A stretch of DNA of 15,833 nucleotides from JBLINH01 sp047639165 (GTDB taxonomy: Bacteria; Patescibacteriota; Minisyncoccia; Phycocordibacterales; JAACPR01): contig JBLINH010000018.1 in the NCBI GenBank assembly GCA_047639165.1, forward strand, positions 1 through 15,833. The letters are read 5' to 3'. The notes beneath the pieces are model-generated. The model did no database searches. It worked only from the letters and a program-made list of their open reading frames with translations, and was not told the DNA's origin. The first letter of the stretch is position 1. Each line of letters opens with the position of its first letter. Of the stretch, positions 6,762-13,158 are shown piece after piece. Position numbers and translations under genes: made by a program.

Positions 6762-6854
6762 AATTTATTTATTAACATGATCGGTGCTTACTTCGTGTTC
6801 GCTCTGTAAAAAAATCGTTTGACTTTTATATCTAGCGAAATATAACATCATAGA

Positions 6855-6932
6855 TTATCTGTTCTTCCATATACCAAAAAGGACTATTGCTGTGATTATT
6901 GCTCCAACAATAAAAATATATGTATTTGACAT
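6855..6932 (-). CDS. 25-aa single-helix membrane microprotein
   Basis: ATG to TAA encodes MSNTYIFIVGAIITAIVLFG followed by IWKNR: one membrane helix with a positive C-terminal end, so N-out/C-in is likely. It begins 5 nt after the stop of the 47-aa gene and lies between co-directional genes of one cluster, which supports it being translated. No SD is visible. It could be a small subunit or regulator of a neighbouring membrane enzyme. Homology is unknown, and at this length chance cannot be excluded. Confidence 0.5.
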   Translation of the reverse strand: MSNTYIFIVGAIITAIVLFGIWKNR

Positions 6933-6937
6933 AATTT

Positions 6938-7081
6938 CTATTTTTTCAAAAGCGCACCAAGTGAAAGGATGGAAGGCACCCAAAGACCGACAAACAAACC
7001 TTGATCGGTTTGACCGTTAAGCCACAAATATACCGCTAACAAAAGAGAAAGACTAGAAGCTATAATAAAATAATTTTTCAT
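6938..7081 (-). CDS. 47-aa two-helix membrane microprotein
   Basis: The frame encodes MKNYFIIASSLSLLLAVYLW, then the hydrophilic loop LNGQTDQG, then a second hydrophobic stretch LFVGLWVPSILSLGALLKK. Both ends are lysine-rich, so a hairpin with N and C inside is likely. It lies 47 nt after the DUF1295 stop and 5 nt before the 25-aa frame. A TATAAA box lies 7 nt upstream of the ATG, but the region is almost pure AT. The well-formed helix-loop-helix pattern and operon position support it as a real gene. Confidence 0.6.
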   Translation of the reverse strand: MKNYFIIASSLSLLLAVYLWLNGQTDQGLFVGLWVPSILSLGALLKK

Positions 7082-7128
7082 ATATATATTTATATTAATT
7101 AATATAATGTATCAACATTTTTATTATA

Positions 7129-7896
7129 CTATTTTTTAGGTAACATGGGTATAAAAACACTAACCCGTCTTTTGTACTCCGCAAAATCTGGGTGCTCTTC
7201 CATTTTCTTTTCCAACATAGGAATGCCTGAAACTTTCAATATTAAAAAGGTAATCGTAATCGGACCAATTATTGCAAGTACACCGTTCGGTACGGAAAGC
7301 GCGACAAGCCAAATACCCCACCACTGTGTGACTTCTCCAAAATAATTCGGGTGACGTGTATATTTCCAAATACCCTTGGTCATAAGTTTACCTTTGTTTT
7401 CTGGATTTTTGATAAACCGTGAAAGTTGTGCATCACCAACAGCTTCAAAATAAAAACCAAAGAGCCAAACCACTACTCCTATAAAATCAAGTAAGCCGAG
7501 ATCTCCGCCTGTATCTTTGTTGATAAGTAGTATTGGAGACACAATGAGGAACAAAAATACGCCTTGCAAAAGATATACTTGAAAATACGAACGTATATAA
7601 AACCATTTGCCCCATTCTTTCCTCCACGCAAGATATCGATAGTCCTCTGCCTTACCTTTATTGCGTGAATGAATATGCAACGCCAGACGCAAGCCCCAAA
7701 TGCTCACCAATACCCCTACCAGTATTCCTCGCATACCAGGATCTTCAGCAAGAAAATAAGATAGCCACGCCATGAGTACAAATCCCAAACCCCACGCCAC
7801 ATCGGCCAGGTCGTTCCTCTTTTTTATCAAAGAAACCACGAACCACAGGCTCATGTATGCGAACAATACAGCGATAAGAGTTACAGAATAATTCAT
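7129..7896 (-). CDS. DUF1295 family membrane protein (steroid 5-alpha-reductase/ICMT-like)
   Basis: This polytopic membrane protein has 255 aa. Family landmarks are NDLADVAWGLGFVLMAW (28-44) near the N-terminus, the loop GKAEDYRYLAWRKEWGKWFY and the C-terminal catalytic-type motif KYTRHPNYFGEVTQWWG (178-194). The RHPNYFGE element is shared with isoprenylcysteine methyltransferases and sterol reductases, where it binds the cofactor. DUF1295 proteins are integral membrane reductase/methyltransferase-like enzymes of unknown substrate, often encoded beside lipid-modification and light-response genes. The start overlaps the DUF2177 stop by 4 nt, so the two are translationally coupled. Length is normal and no residues seem missing. 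Confidence 0.93.
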   Translation of the reverse strand: MNYSVTLIAVLFAYMSLWFVVSLIKKRNDLADVAWGLGFVLMAWLSYFLAEDPGMRGILVGVLVSIWGLRLALHIHSRNKGKAEDYRYLAWRKEWGKWFYIRSYFQVYLLQGVFLFLIVSPILLINKDTGGDLGLLDFIGVVVWLFGFYFEAVGDAQLSRFIKNPENKGKLMTKGIWKYTRHPNYFGEVTQWWGIWLVALSVPNGVLAIIGPITITFLILKVSGIPMLEKKMEEHPDFAEYKRRVSVFIPMLPKK

Positions 7897-8291
7897 AGGC
7901 CAATCTTACTTGCGATGAAGTAGGTTACAACAGAAACAGAAGCCGCGAGTACCGCGCCCCACACCAAATCAACGATAGTTACAAGAAGTGGCCAATCTTT
8001 AGCCACCGCTAAATTCGTGAGGTCATAGGTTGCATAACAAACCAAGCCAAATAATGCACCGAACAGAAGTGCATGGGTCCATGAGCCTTTATCAATCGCT
8101 GGTGCAATAACAAAAACAACAAGACCGACAGTAAACAAAAGATAAAAAAAAGTTGCTGCTGCCCAATTCACATCCGGCTTCAAGAGTGAACCAATTTGAT
8201 TAGAGTAAAATCTTTTGGCCACCAGCCCAAGCCAGACCATGTCTATTGCAAGGAACACTGGTAAGGCAATTGCGTATAATTTTATAAACAT
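7893..8291 (-). CDS. DUF2177 family membrane protein
   Basis: The 132-aa protein has four predicted membrane segments and the DUF2177 signature: an N-terminal helix ending FLAIDMVWLGLVAKRFY, then GALFGLVCYATYDLTNLAVA, and a last helix starting VDLVWGAVLAASVS. The family is uncharacterised, but it recurs beside DUF1295, SDR and lipid-modification genes in proteobacterial light/stress-response loci. It is the first gene of the minus-strand cluster. Upstream of the ATG is an AT-rich tract with a TATAAT about 30 nt away, so a short leader is possible. No SD is evident. Confidence 0.92.
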   Translation of the reverse strand: MFIKLYAIALPVFLAIDMVWLGLVAKRFYSNQIGSLLKPDVNWAAATFFYLLFTVGLVVFVIAPAIDKGSWTHALLFGALFGLVCYATYDLTNLAVAKDWPLLVTIVDLVWGAVLAASVSVVTYFIASKIGL

Positions 8292-8342
8292 ATTATTTAT
8301 TTAAGACAGTTATTATCATATTATATATTTTACATCTATAAG

Positions 8343-8867
8343 CTATATTTTTCTACTATCGTAAGACCAATGCAAAAGTGCCTGACGTTGGCGCGGTCTA
8401 CAAAACAAATCTATAGGTTTACAATTATTATAAACTTGAGCTAAATGTCTTCTCATATTTTTCCATCTTTTGATTTGCCTTTCGTCATCACCAGAACGCC
8501 TGCCTAAATAATACCTGCAATACCACTGAAACCACCCTCTTGGGTCATCTTTATATATCCAACCTTTTTGCTGCCAAACCTTAAGAGACTGACTTGCATT
8601 TACTCCAAAGTAATTTAGTTCTTTATACTGAATTCCATCGGAGGAAAGTTTCGCCTTATTAAACCAATTATTTGGAAGCTCTTTAGGTTTATCTGACATA
8701 TACAGACCACCGAAAATTCCCATCTCTAACATCTCTTTAGGTGTTAAGTCTGGATTGAATTCTTTGGGAAAATTTTTTCCTTCTTTTTCAGTTAGAGTGT
8801 ATGTATATTTTTTCTGATACTTATCATTTACCTGTATCTTAGTAGGTCGTTTTTTAGAATATTTCAT
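8343..8867 (-). CDS. Conserved Trp/Arg-rich protein of unknown function
   Basis: The 174-aa soluble protein belongs to a family I recognise as a widely conserved hypothetical, found in diverse bacteria and some eukaryotes. Its characteristic blocks are FNPDLTPKEMLEMGIFGGLY (37-56), NYFGVNASQSLKVWQQKGWI (85-104), DDPRGWFQWYCRYYLGRR, RQIKRWKNMRRH and CRPRQRQALLHWSYDSRKI at the C-terminus. The invariant Trp, Tyr, Arg and Cys residues suggest a compact fold, perhaps nucleic-acid binding, but no activity is known. It stands alone in front of the DUF2177 cluster (51-nt gap) and behind the recombinase remnant. The start is supported by the lysine-rich N-terminus; no SD was found. Confidence 0.85.
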   Translation of the reverse strand: MKYSKKRPTKIQVNDKYQKKYTYTLTEKEGKNFPKEFNPDLTPKEMLEMGIFGGLYMSDKPKELPNNWFNKAKLSSDGIQYKELNYFGVNASQSLKVWQQKGWIYKDDPRGWFQWYCRYYLGRRSGDDERQIKRWKNMRRHLAQVYNNCKPIDLFCRPRQRQALLHWSYDSRKI

Positions 8868-8904
8868 ATATATACATATATATTATCAATAATATGAAAA
8901 TTAG

Positions 8905-9016
8905 TAAAAAGAAATAAGTTTTGGTCTATTTTCTACCAATTCAGGGTTCTGAACTTGTGCGCTACGGGGAGCAAGGTAGAACTATCATCTAGTTCTAGTA
9001 CCGGGTTATGAAAAAT
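8905..9016 (-). pseudogene. Second serine recombinase 3'-end relic
   Basis: On the minus strand this gives IFHNPVLELDDSSTLLPVAH, then KFRTLNW, a TAG (8933-8935), then KIDQNLFLF. It aligns with FFNLVLELADSPTLLPLLDE, then FRTLDWKQIEKELF of the remnant at 2501-2944. At the DNA level 49 of 59 bases match between 8943-9001 and 2559-2617. It begins right behind the cohesin gene stop. It is clearly a decayed fragment and not expressed. Confidence 0.75.
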
Positions 9017-9028
9017 CTAAAACCTATA

Positions 9029-9781
9029 TTATTTACGTTTTACAAACCTTAAAACAATCCTAAATAATATATAAAATAGTACCAACAACAGTGTATATAA
9101 TACGATCTTATATCCTAAGATAAAATCAAGAATAGATAATAAAGCCAACTGAGAGTACAAGAGCACCTTTCTCTTATCAGGAGAGAGTACGTACTCCTTT
9201 TCTGGCTCTATAAAAAGAACTTCATCAACTTCTTCCACCTCTTTATCAATTGAATCATCTTCTATTACTTCACTTTTTTTAATATTTTCTGTTGGCTCAA
9301 CAACAGGCTTAGGCTGTATATTTAAACTAATAGATGAGTTTGAAGTCTCAAGTATATTATCGTTATTAACGTCTAAAACAGAAGAGTTATCGGTAACACC
9401 TAACTCCGCAATTCCTGATTTTTTAGAACGTAAAGATATATATCCCAAAAGAACTTTTGAAGAGACACCTGATGGATATCCCCCACTTTTTATAAGTAAA
9501 CCATTGGCATTATCGATTAAGTCATACCCAGGTTGTCTTAACTCTATCCAACTATCATTAAAAGAAAAGGAGTTAACCACTATCATATCTACAGGGTATG
9601 ATATTTCAATTTTAGCTGTAAAAATTTGTTCACCTTTAGGATCAATAAATACAGGAATGCTATAAGTCTTACCTTCAATAAAATTTAAATTATTTTTAGA
9701 TATATCTACTCTTGCCTCCGAAAAAACATTTAGAGGGAAAAGTAGAAGAATAAATAAGATAAGTAAGTAATTTTTTTTCAT
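9029..9781 (-). CDS. Membrane-anchored cohesin-domain protein
   Basis: The 250-aa protein has a signal peptide (1-21) and an extracellular beta-sandwich of cohesin type at about 24-155: INNER strands include FTAKIEISYPVDMIVVNSFS, followed by the aromatic NDSWIELRQPGYD and then SSKVLLGYISLRSKKSGIAE. An acidic linker (160-200, many Glu/Asp) and a hydrophobic C-terminus (about 206-245, one or two membrane helices) ending RFVKRK complete it. Cohesins bind dockerins through Ca-dependent contacts, and the gene immediately upstream encodes a dockerin protein (9-nt gap). The arrangement suggests a cell-surface scaffold displaying the partner. Cohesin folds in CPR may also serve general adhesion. The domain call is good; the pairing is inferred. 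Confidence 0.85.
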   Translation of the reverse strand: MKKNYLLILFILLLFPLNVFSEARVDISKNNLNFIEGKTYSIPVFIDPKGEQIFTAKIEISYPVDMIVVNSFSFNDSWIELRQPGYDLIDNANGLLIKSGGYPSGVSSKVLLGYISLRSKKSGIAELGVTDNSSVLDVNNDNILETSNSSISLNIQPKPVVEPTENIKKSEVIEDDSIDKEVEEVDEVLFIEPEKEYVLSPDKRKVLLYSQLALLSILDFILGYKIVLYTLLLVLFYILFRIVLRFVKRK

Positions 9782-9790
9782 AATTATAAT

Positions 9791-10720
9791 CTAAGGATTC
9801 CAATTAACCATAAGGGTGTTGAAGTCTAACATATCAACTAATCCACTACCATCAAAATCAGCGATGTTATCTTCGGTGGACAGACCCCAATTAACCATAA
9901 GGGTGTTGAAATCAATTATATCCACCTTGCCATCGTTGTTTGTATCAGCCTTATTTATCAAATCTATTTCTTGCCTTATTTTTTCTTTTTTATTCAGAAT
10001 AATATCCTTAAAATCATTTGCATACTCATCTATTATATTTGTTGTCTTTTCCTCAACTTTTTTAACAGTATTTACAATGCCATCTAATATATCTGGAGTA
10101 CTAACTTCTTTAATATTATCGTTTTTAGTCTGTGGTACTAAAGGATCACTGTCATCTCCATCATTAATACCATCTCCGTCACTATCTGAATTTAATGGAT
10201 CTAATCCCATACTCAATTCAGTATCGTCACTAACCCCATCTCCATCATCATCAGTATCAACAATATTACCGATATTATCATTATCAGTATCAACATCAGC
10301 ATATTTTATATCCTTTATCAAAACACCAGAAACTATATCATCAATAGGTTCTTCCCCACCGATCTCAGACTTTAAAACCTTTGCAAACTTTACAGTAATA
10401 GTATGCTCTCCTTCTGTTACATCCCAATCAGTGAACACTTCTATTAACCTACCGTTTAAAGCTGTAAAATCTTCTTCTGATATCAGTTCATCATTATCAA
10501 AAAAACGAATAACACCGATTACATCAAAACCTGATTGATTTTGTATAGCTGAGTACATCCTTATTCTATCACCAGAGAAAAAAGGTACCTCTGAATACCA
10601 TACTCCACTAACAAGACCAATATTTACTGGTGAAATTTGTTGTGCATGAACAACAGAAAAATTTAACAACGCAAAAGCGAGGGATAGAAAACAAATTGTT
10701 ATATACTTTAAATTAGACAT
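9791..10720 (-). CDS. Secreted dockerin protein with Ca-binding repeats
   Basis: The 309-aa protein has a signal peptide (1-26, ending VVHAQQ) and an Ig/CARDB-like domain (about 32-118: PFFSGDRIRMYSAIQNQSGF, GEHTITVKF). Thrombospondin type 3-like Asp-rich Ca loops follow (143-193: DTDDDGDGVSDDTE, SDSDGDGINDGDDSDPL), then a helical/coiled segment (205-255) and a C-terminal type I dockerin. The dockerin has two loops, DTNNDGKVDIIDFNTLMVNW and DFDGSGLVDMLDFNTLMVNW, both with the expected Asp/Asn ligands. It is first in a two-gene unit with the cohesin gene. The expected role is attachment of this secreted protein to a cohesin on the cell surface. No enzyme domain is present, so it is structural or adhesive. 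Confidence 0.9.
   Translation of the reverse strand: MSNLKYITICFLSLAFALLNFSVVHAQQISPVNIGLVSGVWYSEVPFFSGDRIRMYSAIQNQSGFDVIGVIRFFDNDELISEEDFTALNGRLIEVFTDWDVTEGEHTITVKFAKVLKSEIGGEEPIDDIVSGVLIKDIKYADVDTDNDNIGNIVDTDDDGDGVSDDTELSMGLDPLNSDSDGDGINDGDDSDPLVPQTKNDNIKEVSTPDILDGIVNTVKKVEEKTTNIIDEYANDFKDIILNKKEKIRQEIDLINKADTNNDGKVDIIDFNTLMVNWGLSTEDNIADFDGSGLVDMLDFNTLMVNWNP
9800..9910. repeat. Exact 24-nt direct repeat in the dockerin coding region
   Basis: The same 24 bases occur at 9800-9823 and 9887-9910, 87 nt (29 codons) apart. They encode the FNTLMVNW end of each dockerin repeat. Perfect identity at the DNA level, synonymous sites included, suggests recent duplication or gene conversion. Confidence 0.85.
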
Positions 10721-10880
10721 TTTCAGAAAAAAAATACAAAACGATCTTACACAATAACACTGTTATTAATTAATCTGCTATCAAGTGCCCACTTTGGTAG
10801 GTTATTCTTATGTATCTAAACAGGTTCGAACTAAGCACATCGGCACAGCAATCAAATACCCAACTGAATGTTAGAACTTC

Positions 10881-10889
10881 TGGTATACT
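10881..10889 (+). promoter_or_regulatory. Extended -10 of rsgA
   Basis: TGGTATACT (TGn plus TATACT) ends exactly 7 nt before the ATG at 10897. This would give a leaderless mRNA and argues that the longer frame from 10810 is not the gene start. Confidence 0.65.
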
Positions 10890-10896
10890 CAATTCA

Positions 10897-11895
10897 ATGA
10901 AAACTGCACGAGTTACAGAAGAACATAAGACCAATTACATCATTTCCGATGGTGAGAAAGAAATAACGGCTACAGTACGTGGGTCATTTTTTACTGGAGA
11001 TAATTTTCCAAAGGTCGGTGACCAAGTAGTGTTTACTGATATATCAGAAGACAAAGCAGTTATTGAAAAAGTACTGCCTCGAACCTCTGTAATTATTCGT
11101 AAAGATATAGGAACTGCCTCAACTCAAGTAATTGCCGCCAATGTAGATCTCATCTTTATAGTTATGGGTCTCGATAAGGATTTTAATGTGGGTCGTCTTG
11201 AACGCTACTTACTACTTGCAAAACAAAGCGAGATCAAAGCAGTTATTGTATTGAACAAAAGCGATACTGTTGAAAAAATTGATGACTACGTCCAACAAGT
11301 AAAAGCAATTTCAGGTACATCACCAGTATATGCAGTGAGTGCTCTGAATAATGAGAACATAGAGGCACTAATCTCACATCTAACTCCTGATACTACTGCT
11401 GTACTACTAGGCTCATCTGGCGCCGGGAAATCAACAATTACTAATCGACTACTGAACAAAGATACTCAAAAGGTTTCTGAGGTACGAAAGAACGACAGTA
11501 GAGGAAGACATACCACTACTTCACGTCAATTGTTTATATTACCAACAGGAGCCAGCCTTATCGATACACCAGGTATGCGTGAACTTGGCGTACTAGATAG
11601 TTCGGATGAAGATGAGGATGCTGTATTCTCAAAAATCAATGAACTGTCTAAACAATGTACATTCTCCGACTGTGACCACGAGAAGAGTTCTGGCTGTGCC
11701 GTACTAGAATCTATTAGTAATGGGGATATATCCGAAAGACAGATCAAAAGTTACCAAAAACTACAACGTGAGAGGATGTTTAAGGAGAGCAAGAACAATG
11801 AAGAGTTACCTCGGGAGCATAAACAAAAACAAAAAAGGTTGCACAAAGGATACGATGACGCTCGAGAGAAGGAACGTTTTAATAACAAACTATAG
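10897..11895 (+). CDS. rsgA: Ribosome small subunit-dependent GTPase A
   Basis: RsgA is a circularly permuted GTPase that assists late 30S maturation. From the chosen start the protein has 332 aa. It comprises an N-terminal OB-fold (about 1-65, with TATVRGSFFTGD), then the permuted GTPase motifs in order: G4 NKSD (120-123), G1 GSSGAGKST (172-180), switch I/G2 GRHTTT (203-208) and G3 DTPG (223-226). The C-terminal zinc site is C254, C259, H261, C267. The tail is very basic (KQKQKRLHKGYDD), as in relatives. The frame is open back to an ATG at 10810, but the extra 29 residues resemble no RsgA, and the extended -10 lies inside them. The nucleotidyltransferase gene follows 32 nt later with its own -10. 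Confidence 0.95.
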   Translation: MKTARVTEEHKTNYIISDGEKEITATVRGSFFTGDNFPKVGDQVVFTDISEDKAVIEKVLPRTSVIIRKDIGTASTQVIAANVDLIFIVMGLDKDFNVGRLERYLLLAKQSEIKAVIVLNKSDTVEKIDDYVQQVKAISGTSPVYAVSALNNENIEALISHLTPDTTAVLLGSSGAGKSTITNRLLNKDTQKVSEVRKNDSRGRHTTTSRQLFILPTGASLIDTPGMRELGVLDSSDEDEDAVFSKINELSKQCTFSDCDHEKSSGCAVLESISNGDISERQIKSYQKLQRERMFKESKNNEELPREHKQKQKRLHKGYDDAREKERFNNKL

Positions 11896-11911
11896 GATTA
11901 TTTAGTTTATT

Positions 11912-11920
11912 TGATATACT
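11912..11920 (+). promoter_or_regulatory. Extended -10 of the nucleotidyltransferase gene
   Basis: TGATATACT (TGn plus TATACT) ends exactly 7 nt before the ATG at 11928. It has the same hexamer and the same spacing as at rsgA, and there is no SD. Confidence 0.65.
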
Positions 11921-11927
11921 TCTCGAC

Positions 11928-12338
11928 ATGAAAAAAGGAATCACATTTGGAGCGTTTGATGTTCTACATGCTGGACACTGTTTAATGCTTGAGGAAGCTA
12001 GACAACAGTGCGATTTTCTTATTGTTGGGCTCCATCGTGATCCATCTGTAGCACCCAAAGAGTACAGAGGGAAAGTAAAGAATGCACCTATTCAATCACT
12101 TGAGGAAAGATTTATTCAAATTACTTCCAACAGAAATGTTGATGAAGTAATAATTTATGACACGGAGGAAGATTTACATAAAATATTGTTAGATAAAAAA
12201 CCTGACATAAGAATCATAGGAAGTGACTGGAAAGGTAAAAAATTTACTGGATGGGATTTACCGATGGAGATTTTCTACAATTCAAGAAACCATTCATATT
12301 CTTCAACAGAACTAAGAGAACGGATAAAAAAATCATAA
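11928..12338 (+). CDS. Cytidylyltransferase-like nucleotidyltransferase (TagD/RfaE-like)
   Basis: The 136-aa protein is a single HxGH-type nucleotidyltransferase domain. GITFGAFDVLHAGHCLML holds the nucleotide-binding HAGH (14-17), and YSSTELRERI (124-133) is the C-terminal STxxR-type signature. IIGSDWKGKKFTG in between is the usual GxDW block. Relatives activate a phosphorylated sugar or alcohol with CTP or ATP (glycerol-3-phosphate or heptose-phosphate cytidylyl/adenylyltransferases) for envelope polymers. The substrate cannot be told here, so no symbol is given. There is a leaderless-type promoter, and a weak hairpin overlaps the stop codon. Length is typical (about 130-140 aa). Confidence 0.9.
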   Translation: MKKGITFGAFDVLHAGHCLMLEEARQQCDFLIVGLHRDPSVAPKEYRGKVKNAPIQSLEERFIQITSNRNVDEVIIYDTEEDLHKILLDKKPDIRIIGSDWKGKKFTGWDLPMEIFYNSRNHSYSSTELRERIKKS

Positions 12339-12347
12339 TTTATGATT
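12331..12347 (+). terminator. Weak AT hairpin at the end of the nucleotidyltransferase gene
   Basis: AATCATAA-T-TTATGATT is a near-perfect inverted repeat over the stop codon, followed by GTTTA. The stem is all AT apart from two pairs and the T tract is short, so function is uncertain. Confidence 0.3.
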
Positions 12348-12498
12348 GTTTATACGAAACATCTGTCTAATTAACTTACGACAATTCCCTATTGAACTCG
12401 ATGAAGAGACATAAAGTAGACGGGTTCTTGATTAAAAAACTCGAATATCGTCTAGTGTCGTGATATCATCTAAATATTAATCTTAAAAACAAAACGCT
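12348..12498. other. Intergenic stretch before the small-protein trio
   Basis: No gene was found in these 150 nt. An extended -10-like TGATATCAT (12461-12469) could be the promoter for the trio, with a leader of about 20 nt. Nothing else was supported, and it does not look like a tRNA. Confidence 0.4.
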
Positions 12499-12684
12499 AT
12501 TAAAACTCTTAAATGTGACCTATGTGAGGTAACAGCTGAAGGAGCAACATTCGAAGAATGGATGAAGGCACTTCATCCTCATTACATGGAAGCTCACGCT
12601 GATGTAATGAATGATCCTAGCCATGATAAAGAAGGCATGGATAAGTGGATGGCTGATAACAAAGCGAGATTTGACGCAGTTTAA
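12499..12684 (+). CDS. Small Cys/His protein (DUF1059-like), apparent ATT start
   Basis: The frame gives 61 aa from an ATT codon. After it come KTLKCDLCEVTAEGATFEEW, then MKALHPHYMEAHADVMND and a tail ending MADNKARFDAV. It aligns over its whole length with the gene at 12947 (KSLKCDFCESNIEGEDFESF, HAHYGSVHADKLEAI). Both have Cys-x-x-Cys near the N-terminus and a His cluster (HxHY...H), a likely zinc site resembling DUF1059. Where the paralogue has ATG, this copy has ATT, and a TAA lies five codons upstream in frame. Either ATT is a rare start, a shorter product starts at an internal Met, or the gene has lost its start. The coding potential itself looks intact. Confidence 0.65.
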   Translation: MKTLKCDLCEVTAEGATFEEWMKALHPHYMEAHADVMNDPSHDKEGMDKWMADNKARFDAV

Positions 12685-12704
12685 AAGTATCTAAAAATAA
12701 ATCT

Positions 12705-12905
12705 ATGGAAAAAGAAAATTGTTGTAACAAAAAGAAACAGTGTGGTAAGCATTCTGGTGCAGTCTACGGACTAGGTTTTATTGGAGCTGTAATTTACTTT
12801 ATATCTGCAGCTACAAGCTTCTGGATGGGTATTTTGGGCTTTTTAAAGGCACTTATATGGCCCGGTGTAATCGTTTTTGAACTCCTTAAATTTTTAGGCG
12901 CTTAA
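12705..12905 (+). CDS. Small conserved membrane protein with Cys-rich N-terminus
   Basis: The 66-aa protein has a short hydrophilic head MEKENCCNKKKQCGKHSG with three Cys and one His, then YGLGFIGAVIYFISAATSFW, then MGILGFLKALIWPGVIVFEL and LKFLGA. It is two membrane helices joined by a tight Gly turn. I recognise the YGLGFIGA-IYFI...FW-G--GFLKA--WP block as a small family common in uncharacterised bacteria, function unknown. It lies 20 nt after one Cys/His protein and 41 nt before the paralogue, so the three are probably co-transcribed. The Cys/His head could bind metal and contact the soluble partners (inference). Confidence 0.85.
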   Translation: MEKENCCNKKKQCGKHSGAVYGLGFIGAVIYFISAATSFWMGILGFLKALIWPGVIVFELLKFLGA

Positions 12906-12946
12906 TGCTATACTATATTTCAGTATTAATATAATCGTACAATAAT

Positions 12947-13126
12947 ATGAAAAGTTTAAAATGTGATTTTTGTGAGTCAAATATTGAAGGAGAAGACTTT
13001 GAATCATTCATGAAAGAAGCTCACGCTCACTATGGATCAGTCCATGCTGACAAACTAGAAGCAATTTCAGATGAGGATAAAGCCAAGTGGGTAGAGGAAA
13101 CAAAAGTTAAGTTCGAAGAAGCTTAA
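12947..13126 (+). CDS. Small Cys/His protein (DUF1059-like), paralogue with ATG start
   Basis: The 59-aa protein reads KSLKCDFCESNIEGEDFESF, then MKEAHAHYGSVHADKLEAIS, then an acidic/basic helix to KVKFEEA. CxxC at residues 6-9 and His at 26, 28 and 33 form a plausible zinc site. It is the paralogue of 12499-12684 with the membrane protein between them. A TATAAT (12930-12935) lies 11 nt upstream of the ATG and may drive this gene separately. The gene ends 2 nt before a bidirectional terminator. Confidence 0.8.
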   Translation: MKSLKCDFCESNIEGEDFESFMKEAHAHYGSVHADKLEAISDEDKAKWVEETKVKFEEA

Positions 13127-13128
13127 AC

Positions 13129-13156
13129 AAAAAAGACCCTGACCAGGGTCTTTTTT
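13129..13156. terminator. Bidirectional rho-independent terminator
   Basis: A6-GACCCT-GACC-AGGGTC-T6 is a perfect stem flanked by A and T tracts. It lies between the convergent stops at 13126 (plus) and 13159 (minus) and can end transcription both ways. Confidence 0.95.
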
Positions 13157-13158
13157 GT

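Noticed and set aside
9816..10538. 240-codon open frame on the plus strand, antisense to the dockerin gene
   Set aside because: Its product is a Ser/Ile/Thr/Pro-rich low-complexity string, as expected opposite Asp-rich Ca-binding repeats. The minus frame has a signal peptide and named domains.
12340..12498. tRNA or small structured RNA in the gap
   Set aside because: A T-loop-like GGTTCTTGATT was seen, but no acceptor or anticodon stem could be built.
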